This document shows positions 12,667 through 24,798 of a stretch of DNA of 64,000 bases, in pieces. The DNA is from Ceratotherium simum simum (taxonomy: Eukaryota > Chordata > Mammalia > Perissodactyla > Rhinocerotidae), in NCBI RefSeq assembly GCF_000283155.1, contig NW_004454171.1:6201104-6265103 (forward strand), read 5' to 3'. A model generated the notes under the pieces. It made no database searches. It saw only the letters and a program-made list of their open reading frames with translations, and was not told the DNA's origin. A program made the position numbers and the translations under genes. Numbering within the stretch: position 1 is the stretch's first letter; every line of letters starts with the position of its first letter.

Positions 12667-15214
12667 AGACTAGAATTGTGTAGAGCAATGTTTGGGGGTG
12701 AGAGTGAGCCATTTAGCTAGTAAATGAGCTTAGCTTACTGCCTTGCATCTGTGTTTCAACTTAGGTTTTGCCATTTTTCTGCTCAGTGACTCTTGTGACG
12801 TGCTATTGAAAAATAAAGTGTTCTATTGCAGACAAAGGTCTGTAAAGAAAGCCAACTACGTATGCTAATTTTGAAAGTGAAAAGAATGCAAAATGTTCTA
12901 AGTTAGCCATAGATTTTAGCCAGAAAATAGAAATTTTTGATGAATTAAAAAATAATGGAAAGGATATACCATAGAAGGAATTCAGAGTTTGCAGATATGC
13001 CAAGGTCCTGGATGTTGAGTTGACCGTGCTTTCCGATTTTGAGATGTGAGAGAGCTATGTTCTCGATGTAGATACTGAGACAAGGTAATGAGAGGAATCT
13101 ACAACTAAGGTCTCACTCACATTGGGCATGGTTTAAATGTTGATAAAACCCACAAATAGTCTCCTAGTTTTCCCATGTAGATACCAATGTCCTACTCATT
13201 CCAGGACAAGTTTTTGGCATCCACGCATTAGTATTGTTTACAAGCCCATTGTTATCCCCATCTGGGCACCCACGTCAGTTTGGATAATTTGGAATTGGCA
13301 TGGCAGTGAACTCGTTGGTGCATTCAAGCTGCCTATGGAGAGGTGCAAGACAGATGAAGGCCTGCAGCTGGCCCCATTGAGGACAGCAGAACAAAGAGAG
13401 ACAGAACCTGGGAGGTTTGCTGAGTCAATGATGAGTATCTGCTTACAGGATTGCAGGTGCCTTGTGCTCTGAGTTCCTGCAAATACCTCCTGAACTCTAG
13501 TCCCTGTCTATAGCCCTCTTATATTATCAGGGCACCATGCTGATATTCAGGCCTTAATGCTAGCGGGCAGCACCAAAGCCAAGGGAACTCCAGGGATAGC
13601 GTATATCTTAGAGATTCAGCAAGTGTCTGGAGGTCAAGGTTCTTTAATAAGCATCTCAAAAACAAACTCTAAACTCTTTGTTTGTGTAGAATATTGGTTT
13701 ATTGATAGTGCTTGCAATAAATAGGCCTCACCCGAGAGCTTGGTCATCTTGTTATAGAGTTGGGAATGTCATTGGATTCTGTCTTTCTTGAATAGCACTT
13801 TGCCAGGCCCATAAGACTTACTGAGTATGAAGTGTTCTGCCATAGGAAAGGAAGGAAGGTGATACTTCTTTTTGGGTTGCTACAGGAACTTGCCTTCCTG
13901 CATTGTCCTTACTCGAAAAGTCATGAACTGTGGGCTGGAGAGCTACTGTGAAATATGGGAGATACAAAGGAATGAGTCAGACGACCAGGCAACGTGGGGT
14001 CGCTGTCACTGCCCAAGGGGCTATATAGAATACACCTTCTGGTTGAGGGCAGAGGAGATTCACCACTGCCTGCATTCTCCCTTATGGAGTCTTAAGGGGC
14101 GATGGATGGTGGTCTTAGGGAAAGAGACTCGTTCTTTTGCCTAAATTAAAACAGCATTCTTGCCTTTGTAAAGGCCAGCCACCCTCTCCCGCTTCCTTTT
14201 CCTCTCGCCCACACACCTCACAGATTTAGCCTACTTTACTTCTCCGTCATTTTCATCATCCAATGTCCTGCCTGAATTGCTCTCTCTCTAGTCTCACTGA
14301 GGTGTGGGGTAGTTCCTCATCTTTTCCTCCTTCCATGATCTCTCTGAAACAAGCCTACAAAGTCCCCCTTTTGGGAGTGCAGAGAACAACTAGTCACATT
14401 GTCTGGCTAGGATGCTGGACCCAGGGATTCAGATTTCAGTCCGGGTTGGTTCAGGCTGGTGCACCATAAACTATAGTTGGTTCTGAGGCTCTTCGATCAT
14501 TTCTTCCTTTTTCCTAGTATTCCCAATGGCCCTGGGACAAATGTTATGTCCATTCTCTGTGTGTGGGATTTTCGTTTGTTTGTTTTGTTTTGTCTCATGG
14601 GGCCTTGGTCTTCCCATCTGTGCAATGAGATAGGGAGACCAGAAGATTTCTAAGTTAAAATCCTGCAAAATACATCCTGGTCAACAGGGTGCCATTTCAG
14701 CTGTCTCAGGGGGCTTCCCACCCCTTATGCAGCTCTCGGGAGGCCTCTCCTGAGGGGGAAGAGCCCTCTGTAAAGCGAGTCATTCATTAGTCCACCCTCA
14801 GGTAAGGGCACCTCAGCAGGTGCTTTTCCCGATCTGGTGGCTGCCCACTCACAGGGGAGGAGGGAGCTTTTGCAGGAAGCATGACTATGTGCACAGCCCC
14901 ATGTCCCACCCACGCCCTGGCCTAAGGGACCCTCTCCCACACCGCAGGTGGCTGGTGCCCTGTATCCCTCTAATGTTGGAGGAAAGGCCTGCCCACTTTC
15001 TGAATATGGATCTCAGGAAGATAAAAACCGGAGAAAAACAATAGTGCTTGGGCTCCATCCGGAGCTGTGCCTGCTCCCCGTCTTGTCCCATTTCTAAGCT
15101 GGCATCCCCATCTGACCTGCCATAACTTGGAATTTTGGGTTGGAAGTGTGCATTTAGTTTTCTACTCATTTGCACTCCATATGTCCTGGTGTCATAGCAT
15201 TTCTTCTGCTGTGT
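12667..15214. other. Noncoding sequence, nothing recognised
   Basis: Several short overlapping frames in GC-richer parts (14725-15175) occur on both strands at once and look like chance. No repeat is confidently named. Confidence 0.4.
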
Positions 15215-15345
15215 TTTAATTATTTCCTTACCCGTCGGTCTCCCAGGCCAGACTATAAGCTCGTCTCGGGCAAGGACTGCATCTCACTCATCTTTGGATC
15301 CTGAATGCCTGGCACATGACAGGACCTCAGAAAATATTTATGAGC
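15215..15345 (+). mobile_element. L2 3' end fragment
   Basis: Has the L2 tail order: 'ataagctcgtctcgggcaagg', 'ctggcacatgacagg', then 'aaatatttatga'. Confidence 0.65.
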
Positions 15346-15859
15346 CACTCAGGTTAGCAGCTGAGGTTCTCTGGGGGAGAAATCTTACAGAATCCTAAAA
15401 CCACAGCCTTGCCATGGACAGCACTTTATCCTGGAAGCAGTGGTAATAAAAAACGACCAAATTAGCAAAAGACAGGCTGTTCCCATTCACCCTAGAGACT
15501 TTTTGCAGATTTTTGTTTGTTTGTTTCTGTTTGCTTATTTGTTTGTTTTTAAATAGAGTGGAACTTCTCTCTAAAACTCATGTCAAGTCAGCTGACCGCA
15601 ACAGGCAGAAAAAAAATGCTGTGTTCTAATTTTTTTGCCTTGTCAGTAAAAACCAAGGTTCAATGCACACAAGCCATGCAGTCACCAGAGGATCTAGAGA
15701 GTGGAGAAGCTTCCAGAAAGACACGATTAGAATGGATGTTAAAAGCCTCCTCTCCCTGTCACTCCTTCCCCAGCCTGCCCATTGTGAGAGGTGCTGGGAG
15801 ACAGAGGAGCTCAAATCTGAGAGCAGAGCTGTGAGGGGCCGCCTCTGGGAGATACAAAG

Positions 15860-16000
15860 TCACACCAGCCTAGGGCTGGACGCTTGCTCTGCCACCAACC
15901 CCATCTCCTCGCTTCTCAGTTTCCTCATCTGTAAGATGTGGAAAAAGCTCCCTCCCTTACAGAGTTGATACAGGGATTAGTGATAATGCATAAATGACCT
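15860..16000 (+). mobile_element. MIR SINE fragment
   Basis: Contains 'ctctgccacc', then 'cagtttcctcatctgtaag' and the following MIR text ('gagttgatacagggatt'). Confidence 0.7.
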
Positions 16001-16059
16001 TATGGTTGTGATTATTATGGAACTCTCTAGGCACAGATCACATTCTCAAGCTGGCACAT

Positions 16060-16640
16060 AATGAAAATCAAGGAATCACTAATGCATTATTCATCATACC
16101 TTGACATGACTTTTATATAACATTCAGCCAGAATATTTTTGATCTGTTTCTTCTTAATTTGCTATTTTGAGCTCAGAACATAGGATAACTAGCTCATCAG
16201 TTCGAGCTGTTTTTTTTAAAAAATGAGCATCTGTTTGTGCCAAGGTCTTAGGTTCCTGAGTGTACCTGGTTTCCCAGGGTTGAGGTAGGAACTGAAGAAG
16301 GCTCAAGTGGTGTCATGGAATTCCTGAAATAGATGATTAAGGCTGCATGACACAGATGCGACGTGTGTCTATTTGGAGACAATGTGGGAAGGTGAATCAA
16401 GCAAGAGCTCAGATTTTCCAGCGAGCAACTGTAGCATTTTAATTAGCTTTGAGTCTATTTCTCTACTGGAAATAGCAGATCTCCGAGCATTTATTCAATG
16501 GCATTACAGTAATTATAACAATTCTGAAAGGAATCACTTACAGGATTATTTTTGTAAGCTTAGAGGAACAAGAAAGGCCACATCCAGTTCTGCGTTTGGT
16601 ACATGCCTGGAGTCACTGTCAGACAGATATTTAAAAATAT
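16060..16640. other. AT-rich stretch resembling conserved noncoding DNA
   Basis: No repeat text and no splice-supported exon. The part at 16373-16640 is rich in homeodomain-like TAATTA/ATTA words and ends at the border of the MER58-like element. The 89-codon plus-strand frame here is not recognised. The enhancer-like reading is inference from composition only. Confidence 0.3.
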
Positions 16641-16683
16641 GAATGACAATAGAGTAGATCATTTGGTTCATGCTCTCCAACAA

Positions 16684-16907
16684 TACTCTAAGACAATACT
16701 GTCCAATGGAACTTTCTGCCGTAATAGAAATGTTCAGACTTGTGCTGTCTCTGATGGAGGCCACTGGCCACATGCGGCCATCAAGCACTTGAAATATGGC
16801 TAGAGAGACTAAGGGCTGAATTTTTAACTCTATTTAATGTTAACTAATTAAATTTAAATAGTCACAGGTGGCTGGCTAGTGGCTACCATATTGGACGGTG
16901 CAGCTCT
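16684..16907. mobile_element. MER58-like hAT-Charlie DNA transposon
   Basis: Starts 'caatactgtccaatggaact' and ends 'ccatattggacggtgcag', which are imperfect inverted termini. Inside are 'ggccacatgcggcc' and 'gtggctagtggctacc', as in the MER58 consensus I remember. Non-autonomous fossil. Confidence 0.8.
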
Positions 16908-17439
16908 CAGATACCAATTAGAGCTCACTCCAGCCTCCCCGCCATTGGGGCACCAGTGGGGCAGAGGAGGAAGCCCAGAAGGCCCCCAGGAGCCACAGAG
17001 CCCATGTACTCAAGTTCAACCAAGCCTCTTGATTTAGTTCTCTGGTTTTTCATTCCACAACAGATTGGAAGCGTCCAATTAAAGAGAGAGGCAGATACAA
17101 TGGCAGCAACTGGAAATGAAAATGAAAAAGATTGAAAACAAGACTCAAAAGAGAAAAACAGTCTAGGATTACTGGACAAGCAGCCTTTATACCTCAAAAG
17201 TATAGTATTCGATGCCTTGGACCACCGAGAAAATGTTAAGAGTTCAGGGATGTAAACTTCAGGAAAGACAGAAAGAAAATGAGCAAGTCTTATTCAGAGC
17301 TTTGTCCATCGAAGGTGATAAAAACATAAACAGTTTTGGAACACAAATAGGTGAGTTTTGGTTATCTGCAGAGTCCAGCTACTGGGTCACATCTCATTCC
17401 TCCTGTAAGCAAGAAATCATGGTTCCTTATGTCGTCCTA

Positions 17440-17940
17440 CTGCTCTTAGGATGAAACCCCAAGTCATTACCATAACCTTCTTCACTGTCTGACGTAGCTT
17501 TGCCCACTGCTCCTGCCTCAGTTCACCCCACTTCTCCTGACTCCTTGTTCTTCGTTATGCTGGTCTTCCTTCTGTTTCCTGAAGGTGCCATGATCCTCCC
17601 TCCACAGGACTTTGCACGTGCTGTTGCCTCTATCTAGAAGAACCCTTCCGTCCAACTTCATCCCTCTCCCCATCCAGATCCCAGCTCAAATGCTGCTCCT
17701 TGGAAAGCCTGCTTACACCTCCACCCCTCCCCACCCCATCCAGGCCTGGCTCCCTCGTTAGGCACTCTCCCATCTGAACTCCGTCTTTACTTGAATAGAT
17801 ATACTCATCAGTAAGGTTATCTGATTTATTCATCTGTAGACTCTAAGAAAGCAGGGATTGTGTTTGGCCTGATTCATGCACCTTTGTATCCCAGTGCCTG
17901 GTTGACATTCAACAAACGCTAAAAGAAAGAATGAATGAAT
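17440..17940 (+). mobile_element. L2 3' region
   Basis: Long L2-like text in order: 'actttgcacgtgctgttgcc', 'tgctccttggaaagcctgc', 'agaaagcagggattgtgttt', 'cccagtgcctgg' and a terminal 'gaatgaatgaa'. Well preserved in order but diverged in detail. Confidence 0.85.
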
Positions 17941-18756
17941 TCTGGTTTGCTTGCTTCTAAGATTTTCAGTATCACAAGTGTCCTCCAATTCCTAACACTT
18001 TCACATCTTTTTATAAAGTCTCCTTCGGCTCTGGGATGACTCATCTTCTCTTTAGTGCCATTCCGAAGTTCTTACTGTCCAATAACTTCTTGTCATGAAA
18101 TGTTCAACCTTAAAATTCCACCCACATCTCCCTTATTTGCTCCACTTACCACATTCGCCCCCAAAACTTCCTGTTTCCTTTAAACCGTCGGATCTCATGT
18201 TGGCAAGCTGAATTGCGTCTGTGGTTCTTTCCTTAGGGATGCAATTTTCTGATTTTTTTCTCTGTTTCCTTCACTTGATTTTACTGATAGCCTCTGAACT
18301 CCTTGCTTACTTCCTTTCTGCCAGGACAGCTGCATTGTCTCTGAGATGTTTAGTTTATCCTCCACCCTGTCTTTTTCTATTATCTTTTCATAGACTTCCT
18401 CTAAATTTACAATCTTTCTATTCCGTATTCTTTTCCTTTTAAAGAAAAGTATTAAAAAGTAGGGGACATGAAACCTACACTTATTCCAACTCTTCTTATC
18501 CCCTACCTTTGAAACATAAAACAACATTACAAAAGAGAGGTCTCAGTTAATCATTTCCAAAACCTTCAGGGGATTCCCAACTTCCCATTTTCTGTCTTAT
18601 TCCATTTTTTTTCCTAAACAAATCGGGGTAAAAACTCCCATTAGTCCTATTCTCTCTGCCTAAACTCAGTCAAGCAGTTATGCCTCAGGCTTCATTCTCT
18701 TTTTCAGAATGAGCTTTCTTCACTGTCTAAATGACTTTTCCTTTCTAATAGATCTT
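17941..18756. other. Pyrimidine-rich noncoding sequence
   Basis: No gene recognised. Could hold more decayed LINE sequence, not assigned. Confidence 0.35.
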
Positions 18757-19159
18757 GTTTGTTGTTAGCGCCAGTCTAGTCGATTCTGACTCCTAGTGAC
18801 CCTGTGGACAGCAGAGCGGAACCCTGCCTGGTCTTTCTGCACCGTCCTCTCACCTTCCAGTGCTCTATTAGACAAGGCTCCACTGCTCTTCACAGGGTTT
18901 TCATGGCCAATGTTTTCGAGAGTGGGTGGCCCAGTCCTTCTCCCTAGTCTCTTAGTCTGGAAGCTCGGCTGAAACCTGTCCACCATGGGTGACCCTGCTG
19001 GTATTGGAAATAACGGTGGCATAGCTCACAGCATCACAGCAACACACAGTCACCACAGTGTGACACCCGACAGACGAGTGGTGTGGTTCCCTGACTGGGA
19101 AATGAACCCCAGCTGAGGGGGTGAGAGCGCCAAATCTTAACCACTAGACCACCAGGGCT
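18757..19159 (-). mobile_element. tRNA-Glu-derived SINE with RTE-like tail (SINE2-1_EC-like)
   Basis: On the minus strand the head begins 'ccctggtggtctagtggtta' and continues through a tRNA-Glu-like body with a B-box-like 'ggttcatttccc', at about 19085-19159. The 3' end reads 'gggtcactaggagtcagaat' and then 'cgactagactggcgctaac', the RTE/BovB-like tail phrase. About 400 bp, near full length. Known: SINEs of this form are moved by RTE-type LINEs. The head is diverged from a working tRNA gene, so this is not a tRNA gene. Confidence 0.8.
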
Positions 19160-19204
19160 GACTAGTACACCTTATTTAGTACCAAATTCTTGATATAAAT
19201 TATA

Positions 19205-19440
19205 ATTCTCTTCAGCAAGTACTTATTGAGCACATACAATGTGCCAGGCGCTGTGCTAGGGAAACACCAATGAAGAAGATAAAAGAAAATCCCTCTGCTC
19301 ATGGAGCTTACATTTTATGGGGAGAGGTATAATAAACATATGAATGAACATATACAAAATAATTTTAGATAGTGAAAAGCTCTACAAATAATGTTATATG
19401 ATAAATGCCATATGCAATGAAAAAATCTGAATGTATAGCT
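19205..19440 (-). mobile_element. L2 3' end fragment
   Basis: Reverse-complement L2 tail: 'tacttattgagcacatacaa', 'tgtgccaggcgctgtgct', 'ctcatggagcttacatttta', then 'aataaacatatgaatg'. Confidence 0.75.
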
Positions 19441-19751
19441 CCTAGCCCACAGGAATGTTGTGACAATTAAGTGAGCTGATGTATGCATAATGTATAGAGG
19501 GTTCATTATTTTTGGTGAAAATTGTGACTTTTTTAAACACAGAATCCTATAGTAAATGTATTAAGAAATCTTATATTTATTATTTTTTTAATGAAAGGGA
19601 AGATTATCCACTCAGGAAATATTTATGGAGTGTCTACCACAGGCAAGGCACTAACGTGTGCAAAGCGTTGCAATGAAGAACAGACAACCTGCAACATTCG
19701 GACTTTAAAAGCAGGACTGAAATCATGAGCTGACTCCAACGTGGCTTTTGC

Positions 19752-19790
19752 CTGGGAAAGGCCGATTGGAAAGGCCGATTGGGCCGGAGG
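19752..19790 (+). repeat. Short tandem duplication, 13-bp unit
   Basis: The words 'ggaaaggccgatt' and 'ggaaaggccgatt' lie next to each other, two copies only. Confidence 0.8.
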
Positions 19791-19997
19791 GTAAGTTGGT
19801 GCACTGCCCTTAGAGCTCTCTTGGCAACTCACCTCCTGCCTAGTCAGTTTCCCATGGCGCTATATGGCAGAGCCCTGGTTATTATTTTGCCATATATATG
19901 TAAAGGTGTATTGTAAGGATACAGGAGCCAGTAACTCAGATTCACAGACTTAGAGTTGGAAAGAACTTCATCTGTCATATGCCTATTTCACAGATAC

Positions 19998-20029
19998 CGA
20001 AATAAATACATATTACACACGCATACATG

Positions 20030-20061
<32 letters not shown>

Positions 20062-20075
20062 TACATATATATACA
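19998..20075 (+). repeat. AT/AC-rich simple repeat
   Basis: Irregular runs of 'acatatata', 'tacacacatac' and 'atacatatata' form a decayed microsatellite. Confidence 0.8.
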
Positions 20076-20199
20076 TAAATATCCAGTTCTTCTGATCCCA
20101 AACCAGCCCTTCCTCTATTGTTACTGTAATGACCTACTGACAATAACCATTTAGAGAGTCAACTTTTCAATTCAATTCAACCAACTTTTCTACTGTTTG

Positions 20200-20690
20200 G
20201 TTTTGTGCAAAATAGCTTGCAAAATACTATTGGAGGCATAAAAATGAACAAGATCTAGTTTCCATTTTCAAGGAGTTTGCTATTTAACACGGGAGCTATA
20301 ATTCCAAGTGAGGGGGGTAAGGGCTATGGAGGAGGCAGAAAGTATCATGGAAATGCGTGAGAAGACGTTAACCTCAGCTTGACTAGTTCTGTTGGAACTA
20401 GCCTGCAGACAGAGAAGCGGAGGAAAGGGCATTAGGAATGAGGGCATCAGAAGCTAATTCACAGAGGCCTTGGGGCATCGGGCTCATTCAGGAAAAGGGA
20501 AATGATTTTAGGGGTCCTGGAGCGTAGGGCTCCCAAGGGCTGGAGGGGGTTGGAGGTGGGAAGGGAGAGCGAAGCACCTTCGTGAGGGCCTGTGCACGGC
20601 ATGCTAAAGGAGTCTGGGTTTGATCCGATCACAGGTTTTGAGCAGAGGAAGAACTTCATTAGAACTGTGCTTTAAGATGAAACTCACAGG
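20200..20690 (-). mobile_element. L2 ORF2/3' fragment
   Basis: Reverse-complement L2 text: 'tttcaaggagtttgctattt', 'tcatggaaatgcgtgag', 'gagggcctgtgcacggcatg', 'aaggagtctgggtttgatcc', 'ggttttgagcagagg'. This order matches L2 read backward. Confidence 0.75.
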
Positions 20691-20764
20691 AGAGAGGCCA
20701 GAGACAGGTGGCGGTTGGCTGAAAATGGCAGCTTGGTTCTGTTATTCACGTGTTACCTGTGATA

Positions 20765-20960
20765 ATAATAGCTCACATTGATTGAACGTGCTAAGAGCTT
20801 TGAGCACATTAGCTCACTTAATTGTTACAACATCCCTGTGGGCTAGGAGCTTTTATTGTTTTGATTTTACGGATCAGGAAACTGAAGCTTTGAGAAGTTA
20901 GTGCTAGAAAGAGGCAGATTGAAGAACCAATCAGGTCAGTTTTATTCCTAAATCCACCCT
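20765..20960 (-). mobile_element. MIR SINE
   Basis: Reverse-complement MIR: 'gctcacattgattgaacgtg', 'ttagctcacttaattgttac', 'tacggatcaggaaactgaag'. Confidence 0.85.
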
Positions 20961-22800
20961 CTTAACTGAGGGACTGTATTGCCCTGCATTGCTAACTCCG
21001 GTTGGCAATGGTTTTGTGGAGGGGTGTGCAGGGGAGAGGTGAAGGTAATTTTTAGACATCCTGACTATGACTGGTATTGAGAAGGATGATAAGAAGACAA
21101 AAGCTGAGCTTCACTGTGCTTGTCACCAGCCCTGCACTGTGGGTGACATTTAAGCCCCAAGGGGCTCCTTCTGCCAATTTTCTGGCCCAATTCCTCACCT
21201 TCAGTTTGCATGTGCTGAAATCATAATATATAATTTTAATATTAATTTAAGAAAATTAAGAATCAGGAAGGTAAGCCTCTTGTAAAATAATCCACGTAAT
21301 ACTTTTCAAAGCCTAATGCCAGTAGGGAAGTTGTTTTATTTTTCTCATCTGCTGTTGTAAATTAGCATGGACATTACTGGTTTTGTTAAATACAAAAGAT
21401 CAAAGGCTGATTTTACAATTTATGGGCAAAAATCCAGAATGGTGATTTTACACCCTATAGCCTGTAACAGTTCAGATCCAGCATTAACCTTTTGCTAACC
21501 TTTCTAATTGTTTATTTCCTAGTGGCAACATCTAGGAAGAAACACACCACTCCCTTCAGGACAAACATCCTATGGCATTTAGACTCCGACGAGTATTTCT
21601 GTTCCACACAATTCCAGAACAATAGAACCATTATTGTAGATCATGCTTTAAACATCATCTATAATTTTAAAGAGATGTTTTACAACAGGGAAGGTGCATC
21701 ATGGAAAAGCAAGTGCACACTCTAGGATTTTGTCACTGTGAAGCCTACAGTTGCACAAAAGGTTAATTTGGATGAACACAAGCGCTGTAGATCTTTGAGC
21801 TTGAACGCTTTGCAAGGTGCCCATTCTCCCATTTGACTTCTCAGTTACTATCCTCCTGGCTGGACATGCTAAGGAGGTGGCCACCGGCTCAAATGTAGGG
21901 AGGCCAAGGCCGTGTGTGAGGGGCCCTACTTGCCTGCCCTCCCAGCACCTAGTTTCTATGCATTTCTCTTCTGTGATCACTTTCCATCCCCTTGGCAGTC
22001 CTGACTCTTTATTGAGACTGGAGAATAGAAACAGAGTCTTGGGTCTCCCTCCCGGTGGGACTGTCGGTGGACTTACAGTGAGCTCACACAAATATTTGTT
22101 AGATGAATAAGTATATAAATTAGTTAATGATTCAGTGAAATCAGAAAACACATTGTCCAAAGAAATTGGTCTCATCCTTTCAAAATGAACAGGAAACTCT
22201 TATTTGCTTTTTAGTTGCATAAGGGACAACTTTCTGAAAACTTGAAAAAATTATTTTTTGGCCATATTGTTGAATAAAATATGGGCCTCTATCCTGGTCT
22301 GCCCTTCTTCCGCCTAGGACACCTTAGTCAGTAGCTTATGTTCCAGAAATGTGTCAAGAGCCCTATCTTGTGATAAGAGTGGCTTCGGATCGGGAGCAGC
22401 CGTTGTGGAGTGTCAGTACAGGGCGTTCAGCTCTCAGAAGTTTTCTCTTTATTCAGGCTCAGAGCTGGAGAAGTACAGGCATCCAGAGTTATGACTGAGG
22501 AACACTGTTTTGCAATGGGGAGATGAAAATTTTATAAAGAGAAAGACTGCAGGCATGAAACGATATTATACGCTCAGAGTGAGAGGCTCACAGGAATGTA
22601 CCATGGTCCCCCCATTCAGTTCCTCACACATGAGCACCCTACTTGGTGTCCACAGCCAGAAGGGAAGGATGGCAGCCATTGTCCCCTCACCAGATTTCAT
22701 GGAATCCGTGGGAGGAGATTTCCACCACCAAATGCTCTTCCTCAAATCAAAGTTTTCCAGGCTAGGTAATAATGCCTTCTTCATAAACACACATTTCAGC
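20961..22800. other. Noncoding sequence, partly AT-rich
   Basis: No repeat or gene is confidently recognised. At 21523-21725 (plus) an acceptor-like tract ('gtttatttcctag') is followed by a frame open to a TAG stop; its protein is not recognised. The AT-rich part at about 21160-21480 lacks repeat text. Confidence 0.35.
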
Positions 22801-22806
22801 GTACAC

Positions 22807-22905
22807 TTCCCTCCCTCTCTCTCTCTCCCTCTCTCTCTCTCTGTCTCCCTCTCTCCCTCTGTCTCCCTCTCTCTCGCCCTCTCCCTACTCTCTCTCTCTT
22901 CCTTC
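22807..22905 (+). repeat. CT-rich simple repeat
   Basis: Runs of 'ctctctctccct' and 'gtctccctctc' on the plus strand; the serine/leucine-rich or arginine/glutamate-rich open frames across it are repeat artefacts. Confidence 0.9.
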
Positions 22906-23089
22906 CCTTCCTTATTCACCCTCTTGTCTGTGTCCTCCCTCACCTCCTTCCTCCCTTGTGCTCCAGCATCTCCCTGTCAGGTTTCTCCCCATCCGCCTTT
23001 CCTCTCACCCCTCTTTCCTTCACTAACTCCTCTTCTTCCACCCAACCTCTTTCCATAGAAATGTTTTCATCCTTCTCTCTCTCTCCCCT

Positions 23090-23560
23090 CCCACGGAAAC
23101 TTTGCCCATTCACTGAATTTCACTGATTTCCTTGATGCTTCCCTTTTGCCTTTTAAACCAGGATCTCCAGTCTGGTCTCCTCAAGTCCTAGCCTCCCCTT
23201 TAAGCTACAGGGCTGTATCTGCCTCCACACCCTCTATGTGTCTACTCAGATCTCTTGTTGTCTTCTCTAACTCAGTGTAAAACAAGCCTCCCCTGTCCCC
23301 TGCTCCCAAATAGACTCTTTCTCCCAACTTCCTTTTACAGTTAATGGTGCCACTGCTTTCCCAACGTTCCAAGTTCAAAATGTGAAGTTACTTTGATTGA
23401 CTCCTCAGCCAGTCACCTAGTCTTATTGATATGTCTGTAAATATCTCCCTCATATTTATCCCTCCCACTGTGCTCTCCTTGCTGTTGCCTTAGCTCAGGC
23501 TCTCATTACCTTAAACCTTGATTATCTCTCTAAGTACCTGGCTGCTCCAGCCTCTCTCTC
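23090..23560 (+). mobile_element. Probable L2 ORF2 remnant
   Basis: Text such as 'cagtctggtctcctcaagtc', 'tgattgactcctcagccagt' and 'ctcaggctctcattacctta' follows the L2 ORF2 consensus order, heavily decayed. Confidence 0.5.
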
Positions 23561-23749
23561 CACAGTCCAAGGGGTGGGTGGGTGGCAGAGGGCACTTAGC
23601 AATGTGGGCTGAGGGTAGGGAGGGCAGGGAATGTGGTCAGGGACTGATGTGTGGACCAGCTGTGGCTCTCCCCTCACAATGCTGCCCCTCTGTTGATCCA
23701 CCTGCAGGGAGGGGAGGCCTAGGCCCAGGGCTGCGGGGATAAACACATA

Positions 23750-23986
23750 ATTTGATCTTCAAATATTCTGCAAATATATATTGAGTCCCTACAATACCAA
23801 ACCCTATCCTGGGTACTGAGATGCAATGATGAGCAAAACAGGCATAGTCCCCGTCCTCATGGAGTTTACTCAGTCACAGGGGAGAGAGATAGTAAACAAA
23901 TACAGACACAGTGTGACAGGAATGATAGATCATAGGACTTATGTATAAAGAAAAATAGAGCCAAATCAAGGGAATGTAAAGGGAAC
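23750..23986 (-). mobile_element. L2 fragment, left part, interrupted by L1
   Basis: Reverse-complement L2 3' end: 'atattgagtccctacaatac', 'gatgagcaaaacaggcatag', 'cctcatggagtttactcagt', 'agtaaacaaatacag'. The element resumes after the L1 at 24799. Confidence 0.75.
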
Positions 23987-24798
23987 GGGACAAATGGCCA
24001 ACAAACACATGAACAAATGCTCAAGGTCATCAGGTAAACACAAATCAAAACCACAACAACACACCACCTCACACCCACTAGGATGGCTATAATAAAAAAT
24101 AGAAAATAACAAATGTTGGTGAGGATGTGAAGAAATTGAAACTCTCATACGTTGCTGATGGGAATGCAAAATGGTGCAGCTGCTGTGGAAAACAGTTTGA
24201 CATTCCTCCAAAAGCTAAACACAGTTACCATACGACCCAGCAATTCCACTCCTACATACTCACCCAAGAGAATTGAAACCACGTGTTCCAACAAAAACTT
24301 GTACAGGAATGTTCACAGTAGCGCTATTCACAATAGTCCTAAGGTGAGAACAACTCAAATGTCCATCAAGTGATGGATGGATAAACAAAATGTGGTGGAT
24401 CCATACGATAGAATATCATTCAGCCATAAAAAGAGATGAAGTACTGATTCATGCTCCATCATGGATGATCCTCAAAAACATTATGCTAAGTGAAAGCAGC
24501 CAGATACAAAAGGCCAGATATTGTATGATTCCATTTATATGAAATGTCCCAAATAGGCAAATCCATAGAGACAGAAAGCAGATCAGTGGTTGTCAGGGGC
24601 TGGGGGATGGGAGAATGGGCAATGACGGCTTAACGGGTATAGGCTTTCCTTCTGAGATGATGAAAATGTTCTGGAACTAGATGATGGTGATGGTTGCACA
24701 GTATTGTGAATGTACTAAATACCACTTAATTGTACACTTTTAAAATGTTTAAAAGGGTAAGTTTTATGTTATGTGTATTTTACCACAATAAAAAAAAG
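23987..24798 (+). mobile_element. LINE-1 3' end (L1M class), plus strand
   Basis: ORF2 end and 3' UTR in order: 'aacaaatgttggtgaggatg', 'aaaatggtgcagctgctgtg', 'acgacccagcaattccactc', 'cagccataaaaagagatgaa', 'aagtgaaagcagccagatac', then 'ttttaccacaataaaaaaaa'. Frames are broken by stops. It lies inside a minus-strand L2, so it inserted later; imperfect flank words 'gggaacggg' and 'gtgaatggg' may be the duplicated target site. Confidence 0.95.

Noticed and set aside
19085..19159. tRNA-Glu-like sequence
   Set aside because: It is the diverged head of a SINE continuous with an RTE-type tail; not a functional tRNA gene.
22510..23058. 182-codon serine/leucine-rich frame and its opposite-strand arginine/glutamate-rich frame
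   Set aside because: Both cross a CT-rich simple repeat.
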